Assembly: GCA_949825045.1 (NCBI GenBank)
Contig: OX463836.1
Location: 13,169,829 to 13,233,828 of the forward strand
Origin: Argyresthia goedartella
Lineage: Eukaryota; Arthropoda; Insecta; Lepidoptera; Argyresthiidae
Length of the DNA stretch: 64,000 nucleotides
Reading direction: 5' to 3'
Shown piece after piece: positions 1 through 10,030 of this stretch. The position numbers and the translations under genes are program-made. The notes beneath the pieces were generated by a model. It was not told the DNA's origin. It saw only the letters and a list, made by a program, of their open reading frames with translations, and made no database searches. Positions within the stretch are counted from its first letter, which is position 1; every line of letters starts with the position of its first letter.

Positions 1-55
1 CAATATTTCCCATTTAAAAATAATATAATTTATTGTCCAAAATCTAAATCTTATA

Positions 56-420
56 GTAGTTTATGTGACTGCTACATAATGCCTAATTATGTACAGTTAC
101 ATACACTAGTTTATGTACACACATATCATAAGCTCTCTGATGTGTTCAGGAACCGCATGTTTGACCGGCATTGTGGCTCTGCAGTTGTTTAGCTTGTTCT
201 GTAGTACCAACTTCACAGACAAACTAGGGGCGGCACGCGGGCGGGCATCGGCGTTCGAAATTTGAATGTCATAATATGTAGAAAAATTACACATTATGGT
301 CATAATGTGTAATTTTTCAGATAAGAAATGAGTTTTTACCAAGTAGTTTAACATTATGCTGATCGTAACGTGCGGTTTTTATACGCAGTAAAGAGGGTTT
401 ATGATACGTGTGTAGATAAA
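56..420. repeat. Dispersed foldback-like repeat, family A, copy 1
   Basis: The same roughly 350-bp sequence recurs at 4266-4645, 35400-35815 and 43340-43690 (the last two inverted). Shared landmarks are a segment reading TTTGACCGGCATTGTGGC, a segment reading GTTCGAAATTTGAATGTCAT, and a short internal hairpin around 283-320. A TACACACATATCATAA-like end at about 115 is mirrored by TATGATACGTGTGTAGA near 400, so the ends look inverted. No coding capacity. I do not recognise the superfamily; a non-autonomous DNA element is an inference. Confidence 0.7.
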
Positions 421-1020
421 ATAATTAATGAAGCTGTGAATAAAGTATTATTTTAATTTTCCCTTTTATTTTAATAATATACTGTTTTACTGTTCTTGGC
501 TAATTTGTAAAACTTAACTCAAATAAAAACTCGAGTTAAAATTAAAAAATAAAACTGAAAAATAAAAAGCACTAGTGTGCAAAAGTGGCATGTTCCGCAC
601 GATTTGGCTGCTTAGAAAACGGAATTTTCGAGCAAATTCATTGAGTCAGAGTCAGAGTATATTTTTTATTGAATATAATTGTAAAATTTATTTCTCCATA
701 TTAGCTTAGACAAGAAGTCTAGCCATCCCGGACAAAATATCGTACTCCGGTAGATGGCGTTAGCCCTGTTTACTGTGTAATAGGCATTTGTTGTACGTTA
801 TAATGCCCTAGATGGCGTAAGAGATTTATAAGACTACACTAGCACCTCCAGCCTCAGATTAAACCTCAATATCATTCAAAACATGATCGTAAATTTCGCG
901 ACATATTGAAACGATGTGATGGCGCAATTGCTATGATATCACATATCAGTTGCGTGATCTCTATAATCTGGGTTTCAATTCCAAGTTTTTTTCTTGTTTT
1001 TTTGTAGTACTTAAGTTTTC
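421..1020. other. AT-rich intronic sequence, nothing recognised
   Basis: No open reading frame of note, no splice-flanked exon and no repeat matched elsewhere in the window. It lies upstream of the first ETS exon and is presumably intron. Confidence 0.4.
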
Positions 1021-1023
1021 TTG

Positions 1024-1340
1024 TGCGATGGTACGGAACCCTTCGCGTGCGAGTCCGACTCGCACTTGACCGTTTCTTTTTTAAAACCTATTCGACAAAC
1101 CCTCTCCAATAATTTTTGTGTCTATTTTATTACAGGCGAAAAAGCTAGCAGATAAAAATACACCAAATAAAATAAAATGTCAAGTACGAGTCAGGCTCGC
1201 GCACGAAGGGTTCCTTACCACCGCACAAGGAACGGGATGGTATGGAGTGAATAGGTTGGATTTAATATAGCAAAATGATAACCACAAAGTTATTGGTGCG
1301 GGTACTTTCATGCTCCTTGTATGGAAGTATGTAATCGGGT
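1024..1340. repeat. Two fragments of the GTCAAGTGCGAGTC repeat family
   Basis: Positions 1024-1071 (minus) and 1178-1340 (plus) match the 5' part of the repeats at 42270-42672 and 53219-53629: AAGTGCGAGTC, GAAGGGTTCC, a CACCGCACAAGG-like stretch and the CAAAGTTATTGGTGCG segment. The two fragments here lie head to head. The tail with the GGAC microsatellite is missing. Confidence 0.65.
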
Positions 1341-1504
1341 AATTTATTAGTTTGTTTGTGGTATTGAAAGAAATTGTGCCCTCTATATTTAGACAATATA
1401 TTTCTCTATAGTTTTCCTGTAATATTGAAGTAAGGACAAGGACATTGGGAGTCATCGTTTGAGGGACCGAGGTTTTGACAAGCGCTCTAATTCTAATTAA
1501 ACTA

Positions 1505-1572
1505 TGGCTCTGGGGCTTTCCTTGTCCAGGGGATCTCGGTCGCTGTGCAGTGCGGTAACGCTGCCAGTGTAA
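1505..1572 (-). repeat. Short dispersed repeat fragment, partner at 23012-23080
   Basis: The minus strand reads CATTACACTGGCAGC, followed by a segment containing GAGATCC and AAGCCCC. The same order occurs on the plus strand at 23012-23080. The family is not recognised. Confidence 0.5.
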
Positions 1573-1595
1573 TGAGATTGTTTGCATATTTTTTC

Positions 1596-2047
1596 TAGGG
1601 ATGCAACGATACGCCTTTTTGCCGATACGATACCGATACCGATACGGTTATTGAATTAAAAATGAAGGTTACATAGATAAAATACAAGTCAGGTTATTTT
1701 TTTTATTAGGTAATATAAAAATATAGACAGGTTGGTACAGTTTTAGTGGGTAATTTAAATTAACATTAATCATATATTTGTTTAAAATTAGAGCGCGGGG
1801 TTTCCCCGAGCATAGTTCGTGCCTCGTTTGCAACGAAATAGACGAGACAACCCGCGCGTTTACATTACATTTTTAAAGCGAGAAAATTGAAAAGTATCGT
1901 TGTATTGGCGATATTTCAGGTTTGCCGATATATCGGCATCGGCGATATTTTAATGGCAGATATTAAAATATCGCCGATGCCGATATATCGGCAAACCTGA
2001 AATATCGCCGATATATCGGTATCGGTATCGTATCGGTTGCATCCCTA
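1596..2047. mobile_element. hAT-like non-autonomous element (MITE) with 8-bp target duplication
   Basis: The ends are inverted: TAGGGATGCAAC at 1596 and GTTGCATCCCTA ending at 2047. Directly outside both ends is the same 8-bp word ATTTTTTC (1588-1595 and 2048-2055). An 8-bp duplication plus a TAGGGATG-type terminus is characteristic of hAT transposons. At 452 bp with no transposase it is non-autonomous. The subterminal regions are rich in CGATA repeats and contain a large palindrome (separate entry). Confidence 0.85.
1907..2009. repeat. 48-bp perfect inverted repeat inside the hAT-like element
   Basis: The left arm 1907-1954 and right arm 1962-2009 are exact reverse complements separated by 7 bases. 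Both arms carry the CGATATATCGGCATCGGCGAT theme in GATA/CGAT units. Such DNA can extrude a cruciform; here it is probably subterminal structure of the transposon. Confidence 0.9.
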
Positions 2048-2096
2048 ATTTTTTCCTTTTTAAGGTAACCCTAAAAATACGCGTGAAGCACCGTAC

Positions 2097-2175
2097 ACGT
2101 GTTAAAGAGTTCATGAAAAAGGTTAGCGCAATAATAGTATTGCGATAAACTTTTTTCATGACCTCTTTAACACGT
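2097..2175. repeat. Imperfect hairpin
   Basis: ACGTGTTAAAGAGTTCATG at 2097 is mirrored by CATGACCTCTTTAACACGT ending at 2175, with a second nested pair (GCGCAATA / TATTGCG) near the centre. No flanking duplication was found. Function unknown. Confidence 0.7.
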
Positions 2176-2258
2176 TTACAAATAGTTGTAGCACATTAAA
2201 TAAATTAAATAAAAACTTAAGCACAATATATAAAATATTATAAGAACATAAACAAAAG

Positions 2259-2531
2259 GTAATTTTGCCGCACTGAGGATCGAACCATGATCAACCATGA
2301 AAACCACTTGAAAGTCTCATGATGGAACGCTCGGCCATCCACCTTGATGATAAGAGCGGCGAATATTACAATACCTTGTTTCGTTCGGCAATGAAAGCTT
2401 CGACATTGCTGTGGCTAGGATTGAAATCATAATTTAGTGATGAAAAACTACTATGAGCGACATCTAGGTTGTTACCTATGAACTATTTTTCGATGTACAG
2501 TGATTTGTACGGCGATGGGCACTCTTCTTTA
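2259..2531 (-). mobile_element. tRNA-like SINE candidate, family S3, copy 1
   Basis: This is the reverse complement of 10353-10600. On the minus strand there is an A-box-like ATGGCCGAGCG and a B-box-like GGTTCGATCC spaced as in a tRNA-derived RNA polymerase III promoter. The right end is cut by the small element starting at 2532. Confidence 0.6.
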
Positions 2532-2795
2532 TACAAGGTGACATTTCATTAGCCGACCATATTTTGGGGAATGATAGCACCGATTATGAACAACTTTCCC
2601 CAAGAAACATATGGTCGTAAACGAAAAAAATATTGGGTCTCCCATAGTAACTTGTAGTCAGCTGATCGGGTCAATGCACTGAGGGCCAAAAAAATATTTT
2701 CATTTGCGACCATATCTTTCTTTGGGAAAGTTGTTCATAATGATCGGTGCCATCATTCCCCAAAATATGGTCAGCTCATTAAATGTCACCTTGTA
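2532..2795. mobile_element. Small terminal-inverted-repeat element, Harbinger-like TSD
   Basis: Perfect terminal inverted repeat (TACAAGGTGACATTT and its complement), with further inverted homology extending about 100 bp inward on each side. It is flanked by TTA at 2529-2531 and 2796-2798; a TTA/TAA 3-bp duplication is typical of PIF/Harbinger. It carries no transposase. Assignment to Harbinger is inference from the duplication only. Confidence 0.65.
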
Positions 2796-2807
2796 TTATT
2801 GCTCTAC

Positions 2808-3040
2808 TAGCTGATGCCCGCAACTTCATCTGTTCCCATGAATTATCGCTTACCGAGATAACGTTACCCTCCTTTTGGTGCAGTCGAATAAAAAGTATCC
2901 TATATGTTAATCTAGCTCATAAACTATCTCTGTGTTAAATTTAATAAGATCCGTTCAGCCGTTTTAGCGTGATTCAGGCACAAACACAGAAACATCCAAA
3001 CATCGCTACTTTCACATTTATAATATTATTTGGACTAGTT
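2808..3040 (+). mobile_element. 3'-end remnant of an RTE-type LINE or derived SINE
   Basis: The order AGCTGATGCCCGCAACTTCAT, then GATCCGTTCAGCCGTTTTAG, then ACATTTATAATATTA is the 3' untranslated part of a very common arthropod RTE-like retroposon as I remember it. No coding sequence remains. Confidence 0.5.
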
Positions 3041-3151
3041 GGATGGTATTAGTGATGCAAACTTGAGTACTGCAACCGACTGATAGTGATGACTTGCCTC
3101 CCTTGTATTGAATGTTTCAATATTTTGTTATCCTGCGTTGTCTTGCCACAG

Positions 3152-3296
3152 ATAGTCGTGGAGCCGGCAGTGGAAGTGTACGAGATGTCGCCGCACTCCT
3201 GCACTAGGAACGGCAACAACGGCCAGGTGCAGCTCTGGCAGTTCCTGCTGGAGCTGCTGACGAACGCCGACTACTGTGACGTCATTCGGTGGCACG
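3152..3296 (+). CDS. Ets97D: GABP-alpha / Ets97D-type ETS factor, exon encoding start of ETS domain
   Basis: This exon is part of a sequence-specific DNA-binding transcription factor of the ETS family (GA-binding protein alpha, Drosophila Ets97D), which acts in the nucleus and in the animal family pairs with a GABP-beta partner. The last third of the exon reads VQLWQFLLELLTNADYCDVI then RWHG, the first helix and turn of the winged-helix ETS domain. The acceptor is CTTGCCACAG ending at 3151 and the donor is G|GTCAGT at 3297. The exon leaves one base over, which joins in frame with 3827 (phase 1). About 25 upstream residues (acidic, then Ser/Asn-rich) precede the domain. The pointed domain and the start codon must lie on exons left of this window. 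The orthology call rests on the ETS sequence plus the distinctive tail encoded at 23311-23419; another ETS class is unlikely. Confidence 0.93.
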
Positions 3297-3826
3297 GTCA
3301 GTGTATTCATCGTTACAATAATCCCATCCTGTGAGCCCTCAGAAGGGATACGCCTATGTCCGCGGCATTCAAAATTAAAAAGCTACTTTGTCTCACTCAG
3401 TGAGCAAAATGCATTTTCGCTCACCGTTTACTCGCAGCAAAAGCCTCTTGTTCGAGCGGCTGCGGTGAAATAGTAGATTTCCTACGAGTTTCCTTTTCGA
3501 ACGAGTTAGATATAGAATTTTTCCGCACGAGAACTCAAAATCAAGCGGCGAAGATGCTATTTTGATGTTAAAAGGCGGAAAAATAATGAACACATTATAA
3601 GCATTATAAACATTTACATCACAAGAACCACGGAAGGTTGTGCGTGAGGCTGGCGTGCGTTCAAGTTACAATCCATATTGGTATAGGTATATTAGTGGGT
3701 ACATACTTTTGTTTGTTTGTGCATAATAATTTAATCTATCGACACTAGTTTCATGTCCTGAAAATGGCGGAAGGTCGCCAGTCTCCATACAAAAATGTTA
3801 GAAGCGTTCTGTACTCTGTTCTCCAG
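3297..3826 (+). other. Intron between the two ETS-domain exons
   Basis: A 530-bp phase-1 intron with GT-AG ends. I see no repeat matched elsewhere and no further exon in it. Confidence 0.8.
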
Positions 3827-3980
3827 GCGCGGACGGCGAGTTCAAACTGCTAGAGCCGGAGCGTGTAGCGAGGCTGTGGGGCGCGCGCAAGCACAAGCCC
3901 GCCATGAACTACGAGAAACTGTCGCGGGCGCTGCGGTACTACTACGACGGGGATATGATCAGCAAGGTGCCCGGCAAACG
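3827..3980 (+). CDS. Ets97D: GABP-alpha / Ets97D-type ETS factor, exon with DNA-recognition helix
   Basis: This exon encodes the core of the ETS fold: ADGEFKL, then [20 protein letters not shown], then [17 protein letters not shown]. The recognition helix with the two arginines that contact GGA in ETS proteins (RALRYYY) is intact. The acceptor is TTCTCCAG ending at 3826 and the donor is ACG|GTAAGA at 3981. The reading frame joins the previous exon at a glycine codon and leaves two bases that complete an arginine codon with 23311. The following intron is 19,330 bp, very long compared with the 530-bp intron before it, and consists almost wholly of transposons. A decayed second copy of this exon lies within that intron at 4709-4771 plus 10031-10143. 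Confidence 0.95.
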
Positions 3981-4265
3981 GTAAGAGTTCTGGTGGCGTT
4001 CAACAGGTGGCGCTAGTGAGGTGAAATGGAGAGTTAGCGGAGACCTGCATCGCGTTAGCGAGATTTTTTCAACTAATTCATAACCTGTCAGGCGTGTCGG
4101 CCATTTTACTGTGGCGCCGGGAGCCGGCCAGGGTTTGTGGCGCACCAATGTTTAATTTTTATTGAATTTCTCCGATTCTGATTAGCATTAGGGTTATTTT
4201 TTATTTGAATAATATTCTCAATAGGATCCTTTACCTCATTCTTTCAATTGCATCTATTGGATTGA

Positions 4266-4645
4266 AATTAATAGTAGTTTATGTGATGGATACATAATGG
4301 AGGGCGTTAAAACTCGGGAGTGGGTTTATGAAACGAGCCGAATGCGAGTTTCGTAATAATATCACTTGACAGTTTTAATGCCTAATTATGTACAGTTAGA
4401 TACACTAGTTTGTCTACACACATATCCTACGCTATCTTTAATGTTTCATGACGCATGTTCGACCGGCATTGTGGCATTGGTCATTGCTCTGCACTTGTTT
4501 AGCTTGTTTAGTAGTACCAACTTCATAGACAAACTAGGGGCGGCACGTGGGCGGACGTCGTCGTTCGAAATTTGAATGTCATAATATGTCGAAATATTGA
4601 TATGTTATGGTCATAATATATCAATACTCAGATAAGAAATGCTCC
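4266..4645. repeat. Dispersed foldback-like repeat, family A, copy 2
   Basis: Matches copy 1 (56-420) through the TAATTATGTACAGTTA, CGACCGGCATTGTGGCA and TTCGAAATTTGAATGTCAT landmarks. The internal hairpin here is TATTGATATGTTATGG / CATAATATATCAATA. It lies 300 bp past the second ETS exon. Confidence 0.7.
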
Positions 4646-4690
4646 CGGCAACCGCACGCTCAAGGGGAAGCAGATTGTGATGTAAGTAAG
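4640..4690 (+). other. GC-rich island with donor-like end, unexplained
   Basis: CTCCCGGCAACCGCACGCTC then AAGGGGAAGCAGATTGTGAT is followed by GTAAGTAAG, an excellent donor consensus. It looks exon-like beside AT-rich neighbours, but I cannot match it to the ETS gene or any element. It sits directly upstream of the decayed exon copy. Confidence 0.25.
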
Positions 4691-4708
4691 CTATAGTCTT
4701 TTCTCCAG

Positions 4709-4771
4709 TATTCACTTCTAATAGTAATAGTAATTTTAATAGGCTTAAAGCTAGCAAGCAAAAGCCCCCAC
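4709..4771 (+). pseudogene. Decayed duplicate of the second ETS exon, left part
   Basis: After TTTTCTCCAG (ending 4708), matching the acceptor of the real exon (TTCTCCAG, ending 3826), the sequence drifts but then realigns: AGGCTTAAAGCTAGCAAGCA followed by AAAGCCCCCAC corresponds to the real exon's AGGCTG...GCAAGCACAAGCCCGCC. It is interrupted at 4771 by the BEL element; the remainder resumes at 10036. Weak alone, but convincing with the right-hand part. Confidence 0.6.
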
Positions 4772-5314
4772 TGTTCAGGCTTCTCGGCACCCAATGACCT
4801 CGTAGGGGCCCATCAGCTACGAGGTAGTGTAGCGATCAGATGCCAAGAAGTGTGAACGTCGGCGATTCACCGAGCTAGTAATTATGGAGTCGATCTAACC
4901 TGGTCTGTGCTTCGGTCCCGTCAACCTCCTGTCTCTCTGCAAGGCCCGGGTGCACCCTAGGCTCTTCTTGGTAGACAGGTTCTTCAGCCAACCAGGTATG
5001 ACTGGCAGGCCAGCTTCGACGAGCACAGTGTTCCAACACAGGTTATGTTACGTGGGAAAAACCAATCGGCCACGTAAATGCGAACTTTATCTGGTTCGGG
5101 GAACCACAACACACTCAGCTATATAGACAATCCTGAGGGGAACCCGAATACATTCCAGATGGCTTGCGATTTAAATTCAATACCCTAATCAATACGCGTT
5201 ACATTGCGAGGGCTTTCGTCTGTCAGTTGTCAAAAACTGCCAGGTTGGCAGCAACGTCAAATTCAAAATGGCCGTTCCGAAACCATCGATCGAATATCGA
5301 TTTGGAATCGAACA
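4772..5314 (-). repeat. 3' LTR of the BEL/Pao element
   Basis: Starts TGTTCAGG and ends GAATCGAACA on the plus strand, with TG...CA termini, 543 bp. It is followed inward by the end of the integrase reading frame at 5347. Confidence 0.93.
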
Positions 5315-5346
5315 ATCACCCGCCCGGACAGGCACCCACCTGTCCC

Positions 5347-6939
5347 CTAATCTACGGGCAGCCGAGACAACGTTGCTACCGCTCGTTTTAGAACCGAGCC
5401 TCCTACTAGAACCTCCGCAGACCGGGGGGTCCCGTCCTTGCCAGGGAACAAGTTAACAATGCGCCCCCTGCGCCAACGTAGTGGCGGTAGGTTAGCATCC
5501 TTAACCAGAACGAGGTCACCAACACTAGGGGGGCTGGTTTTGTCAGTCCACTTAAGGCGCTGTTGTAAGATATGCAGATACTCGAGCGACCAACGCTTCC
5601 AGAAATTCTGAGTAAACTGCTGCAACATCTGATACCTTGACAACCGATACAATTTCACTCCCTCGAAGGGGTGCTCGGGCAACGCGTTAAGTGGCTGTCC
5701 TATCAAGAAATGGCCTGGGGTCAGAGCCTCCAGGTCATTTGGATCCGAGCTGAGCGGACACAACGGTCGCGAATTGAGAACGGCCTCGATCTTACAAAAC
5801 AATGTCGCGAGCTCCTCAAAAGTCAGCGCGGTCTGACCTACTATACGCCCCAAGTGCGTCTTAGCTGACTTAACTACGGCCTCAAAAATCCCACCCCAGT
5901 GGGGGCAACTCGGTGGGCTGAAGGTCCACTGTATACCCCGACGGGAGAGGGCCGTTCCAATATCCACTTTATTTACATTCAAAAAGTTGACTATCTCTCG
6001 TAAGTATCGTTCCGCACCGACGTAGTTAGTGCCGTTATCAGAGCGGATCAAAGTTGGAAGTCCCCTTCGAGATACAAACCTATCCAAACAAGCAATGAAA
6101 GCCTCTGTCGAGAGATCAGCAACGAGCTCGAGATGTACCGCCTTGGTGGATAAACAAACAAACACACATAGGTACGCCTTGTATTGCCCCTTCTGGGTAA
6201 CATGCACGGCAACTCTGGGGCCATGATCCGAAGATACTACTACATGGCTGTGGGGCCAGTCCGATTCTCTCTTGGCAAGCCAGGGTGGTCCCCACCACAA
6301 ATGGTGTCTAACGAGTTCAGGAGCCCGACATCCCCTGGATGCACAATCAGACGGGTTCAATTCTCCTGGTACATGTCTCCAGGTCAGTGGGACCTCAGAC
6401 GACACAATCTGGGAGACACGGTTCGCAACAAAAACCTCTAAGTTATGGACCGAAGCCTTCAGCCAGCACAAAACAATCTGGCTGTCCGTCCACGCGTACA
6501 CCGTATCCTCCAAAACCACTGACCCACGCAACACTGTTAGAGTGTGATTCAAAAGTTTGGTCAAAAGAGCAGCCCCGGACAGTTTTGGAATCGTCATCCT
6601 TGTCCGAATAGGCGCTACCTTGCTTTTTGCCAAAACCAAACGCACGTCGACCTCCCCGGTGGAGGTGACGGTTCGCAAATAAACCGCTGCCGCAAACCCT
6701 CGTTCAGAGGCATCACAAAACCCGTGAAGGGTTGCCCTGTAATCCCCAGCAGGGACCAATTTCCTCGGCAGCGATACATTATTTATGAGGCCCAACCATT
6801 TTGCTAAATCATTCGATACAATGCAGCCCTGAGCTCCAGAATCTAATAGGGCGCGAACGTATGTTGGGTTGCCCGCCAAATCCCAAACAAGCACAGAGGC
6901 GATCGGTAACACCACCGTCTCCGGTTGGGGGGCAACCAA
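5347..6939 (-). pseudogene. BEL/Pao pol remnant: protease, RNase H, integrase (RT deleted)
   Basis: 530 codons. The aspartic protease motif LLDSGAQGCIVS is at residues 30-41. Within about 20 residues of the protease end the sequence jumps to LHGFCDASERGFAAAVYLR, the start of the BEL RNase H-like domain, so the whole reverse transcriptase and connection are gone. The integrase follows with the core features VCLSTKAVHLE, IRSDNGTNYVGAE and the CPHWGGIFEAVVKSAK segment carrying the third acidic residue, then the BEL-typical C-terminus WWKRWS-like and GDLVLVKDANLPPLRW. Integrase inserts cDNA into host DNA; with no RT this copy could move only in trans. The stop lies 33 bp from the 3' LTR. Confidence 0.9.
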
Positions 6940-6957
6940 TGGTTGGGCCGCAAATTC

Positions 6958-7833
6958 CTAGCGAGGACCCCCGGGGCCCCACTGTGCCTGTAACCGATCA
7001 GGTATGCAGCTATACGCCAGAGGGTCCCATTGTACAAATGGCCCACGCGCCGGTTCCATTGCCACCCTACGACGCCCCCCGAAGGGGGGTGGGCGTGAAT
7101 TCAACCGTGGCCGCTCCATGAGCGGGGGGGACATCACATGCGACCGACGAGGACGAGGCGACGAGCGGGGCGACAACTGAGGCGGCGTCCGAACCGCATC
7201 CGCATAGCTCGAAGGTGTCCCATGCCACCCGCCCGTTACGGCCTGCTCAACATACCCAATGTCCCGCTGAGTCGGACGCTGAGTCGCAACCGAAAACTCA
7301 GGGCCCCTCATGTGATGACCCTGAGTGCGGCCCTGCACCCCTGGGTGGCTGCGCGCTTGTGGCCCCATTGCCCGCTGAGTCGGATGCTGAGTCGCAACCG
7401 AAAACTCAGGGCCCCCCATGTGATGACCCTGAGTGCGGCCCTGCACCCTAGTACCGCCCTGTGCACGTGGGGACATTGGCCCCTGAGTTGCGCTCCGAGT
7501 CGCAAACGAATTCTCAGGGCCCCATGCCGTGTCACCCTGGGTACGGCCCTGTGGACGTGGGGACGTTGGCCCCTGAGTTGCGCTCCGAGTCGCAAACGAA
7601 TTCTCAGGGCCCCATGCCGTGTCACCCTGGATACGGCCCTGTGGAGGCTGTTGGCCGGACCGGTTCATGCACAACAGATTGTTGTGGGCCCCACCACAAT
7701 ATCCGCACATTTTTGTGCGCGTGCAGTCCCTAGCCATGTGTGGCCCGAGGCACAGGAAACACCAGCTCCGCTGCTTGGCCATCCGGCGCCGTCCCTGAAC
7801 CCTAAGTTCCCCGAACTTATTGCAATTGGCCAC
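6958..7833 (-). pseudogene. BEL/Pao gag, C-terminal zinc-knuckle and repeat region
   Basis: Same frame as 7846-8871 after the stop. A second knuckle, CFLCLGPHMARDC, and a further CGYCGGAHNNLLC motif bind the element's RNA in gag proteins generally. They are followed by a Gly/Gln/Arg-rich stretch made of four related units of about 30 residues: two with GRxQGDTAWGPENSFATRSA and two with GRTQGHHMxGPEFSVATQ. The repeats sit at roughly 7250-7640 and are visible at the DNA level. A second stop (6958-6960) separates this part from the protease. Confidence 0.8.
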
Positions 7834-7845
7834 AGCATGGCCAAT

Positions 7846-8871
7846 CTACCTACAACATGGGCAGGTCTCACTATGTGGGGTCAATGCACTCACAGTCCCA
7901 TACGACTGCCGGTTGGTGCGGTCCTTCCTCGTCGGAGGGCCCCTACTCACAGCGCTCCCGGCAGCTCTCTGTGGCTCCGAAGGATGGGTGACCGTCAACC
8001 CCAAATTCTCTGCCCGTCGAGCCTCCTCTTCCAAGAATCCGACCAAGTCGGAGAAGGCGGGCAGGTCCTCGGCCGACCTCCCGTGAGACTGTTCGAAACG
8101 AGTCTGCACGTCAGCGGGTAGGCGGGAAAGTACAATGTACAGCAGTAGGTACGACCATTCACCAACCGGAAGTCCAAGATTCTCTAGAGCCTTGGTGACG
8201 GACAACAACGGGTTCAAAACCTCCGTCTGTATGGCCCCGACCTTGTTCACAACCGGGATACTAAACAAACGGTTCAGTTGGGCATCGGCCAACCTCCGTT
8301 TGTTATGGTAACGTCTGACCAACAATTGTCTGGCCGTTTCATAGTTACCCTCCGTAACTGTCAAATGAGCGACCAGCTCCCTAGGCTCACCCCTCAATGC
8401 TGCCACCAGCTGAGCCATCTTGACAGACTTGGTAATGTCCGATCGCATGTGCACCAAACTGTCGAACAGATTGATGAAGCTCATCCATTCACCGGACACT
8501 CCGTCAAAAGTAGGCATAGTTATGGCAGGTAACCTGGACCCCGAACCCTGAAGCGGCAGAGGTGCTTCAATGTCACCACCATGGCTGGACTCGCGCTGTC
8601 TACGTATGTCCGCAGCCTTCTGCGTGATAGCAGCTGCCATCTCCATACATTGGTCGACATCCCCTAGCAACCGTGACAGCCTGTCAGGTGCGCAACCATC
8701 AACTGATTCCGCCTGCGCGGACAATTCGAGCACCCTGTTGTAACGTTCCTTAACGTCCATAGACCGCTCCAATACCACATCATGCCTATCTAAACGGTCT
8801 ATCAGACCGTGTGCGGAGGAAAACCATCTGAGTTCCTTAGAAACACCCTTCTGGATTTCAGATAACGACAT
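7846..8871 (-). pseudogene. BEL/Pao gag, N-terminal part (stop-interrupted)
   Basis: 342 codons from ATG at 8871. The first 110 residues are helical and charged. The segment with LPAITMPTFDGVSGEWMSF and the following LRGEPRELVAHL is the gag region of BEL/Pao elements (DUF1759-like), which forms the particle shell for the element's RNA. Near the end a CPCC...H...C zinc knuckle begins, but a TAG stop (7846-7848) falls inside it; the same frame continues as the next entry. Because the LTRs are almost identical the stop must be recent or was present in the template. Shadow reading frames on the plus strand of this interval are not genes. Confidence 0.85.
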
Positions 8872-9487
8872 GATCGGAACGATACTTACTCACAATTTGC
8901 AGTAACTCAATTTTATTGGACCCTCCAGTCTATAACCCAATCGAGGGAACCCTAAACCACAACTTAAACAATGCTGTTTTCCTTAAACAATAGGAACCGA
9001 GTTTTATATCTATATAAATTCTGTAAGTACAATTTAGTTTCCCTTTATCATTATAACACACACAGATAGTCAATATTAGTTCAAGTTATAAATTGCTATA
9101 AACTGAAAACAATGTAATAGCCTGCTATCAATAGATGTAACTACCTATGTTAACCAAACATTCATTAGCATTACTAGACCACTAATAGATTGACTAACTG
9201 GTACTTCAATGCAAATTTCAATTCACCTACAATGTACCTAAGTTGAGTACCTACTATTCTGAGTCACATCTCAGTACAACTGGTCATTTAGGGAAAACTA
9301 TAATATCTGTCTGTCTACTACCAGTAATAGACTTATAGCTTACAATACTACCAATCTATGTGGATACAGGAACAACACCAAGTTAGCTAATAACCGCCTA
9401 TACCTACAGATTGATAGTCCCAAATCGTGGGTTCCTGGAGCCCTTGACGGCTGCAAATCTCAGGAAACCACGCTCTTGCTACCAAAA
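8872..9487 (-). other. 5' leader of the BEL/Pao element
   Basis: About 600 bp of AT-rich non-coding sequence between the 5' LTR and the first ATG of gag (8871). It presumably holds the primer-binding and packaging signals. Confidence 0.7.
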
Positions 9488-10030
9488 TGTTCAGGCTTCT
9501 CGGCACCCAATGACCTCGTAGGGGCCCATCAGCTACGAGGTAGCGTAGCGATCAGATGCCAAGAAGTGTGAACGTCGGCGATTCACCGAGCTAGTAATTA
9601 TGGAGTCGATCTAACCTGGTCTGTGCTTCGGTCCCGTCAACCTCCTGTCTCTCTGCAAGGCCCGGGTGCACCCTAGGCTCTTCTTGGTAGACAGGTTCTT
9701 CAGCCAACCAGGTATGACTGGCAGGCCAGCTTCGACGAGCACAGTGTTCCAACACAGGTTATGTTACGTGGGAAAAACCAATCGGCCACGTAAATGCGAA
9801 CTTTATCTGGTTCGGGGAACCACAACACACTCAGCTATATAGACAATCCTGAGGGGAACCCGAATACATTCCAGATGGCTTGCGATTTAAATTCAATACC
9901 CTAATCAATACGCGTTACATTGCGAGGGCTTTCGTCTGTCAGTTGTCAAAAACTGCCAGGTTGGCAGCAACGTCAAATTCAAAATGGCCGTTCCGAAACC
10001 ATCGATCGAATATCGATTTGGAATCGAACA
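9488..10030 (-). repeat. 5' LTR of the BEL/Pao element
   Basis: Same 543-bp sequence as 4772-5314 except C at 9544. On the minus strand the first bases past the LTR read TTTTGGTAGCAAGAGCG (9471-9487); the TGG is compatible with a tRNA primer-binding site, though I cannot name the tRNA. Confidence 0.93.

Larger units (their letters stand above)
4772..10030 (-). mobile_element. BEL/Pao LTR retrotransposon, young but internally deleted
   Basis: A complete LTR-to-LTR element on the minus strand, 5,259 bp. The two LTRs (543 bp each) differ at one position I could find (T at 4828, C at 9544). The target duplication is CCCAC at 4767-4771 and 10031-10035; 5 bp fits BEL/Pao. The internal region has a BEL-type gag with a DUF1759-like segment, zinc knuckles, an aspartic protease, RNase H and a BEL/Pao integrase, all in one frame with two stops. 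The reverse transcriptase is missing between protease and RNase H, so the copy cannot be autonomous. It inserted in the second large ETS intron, in a decayed exon copy. Confidence 0.93.

Noticed and set aside
7138..8121. 327-codon plus-strand open frame
   Set aside because: It is the antisense of the BEL gag repeat region; the minus strand has zinc knuckles and gag motifs, the plus frame is Arg/Pro-rich low complexity.
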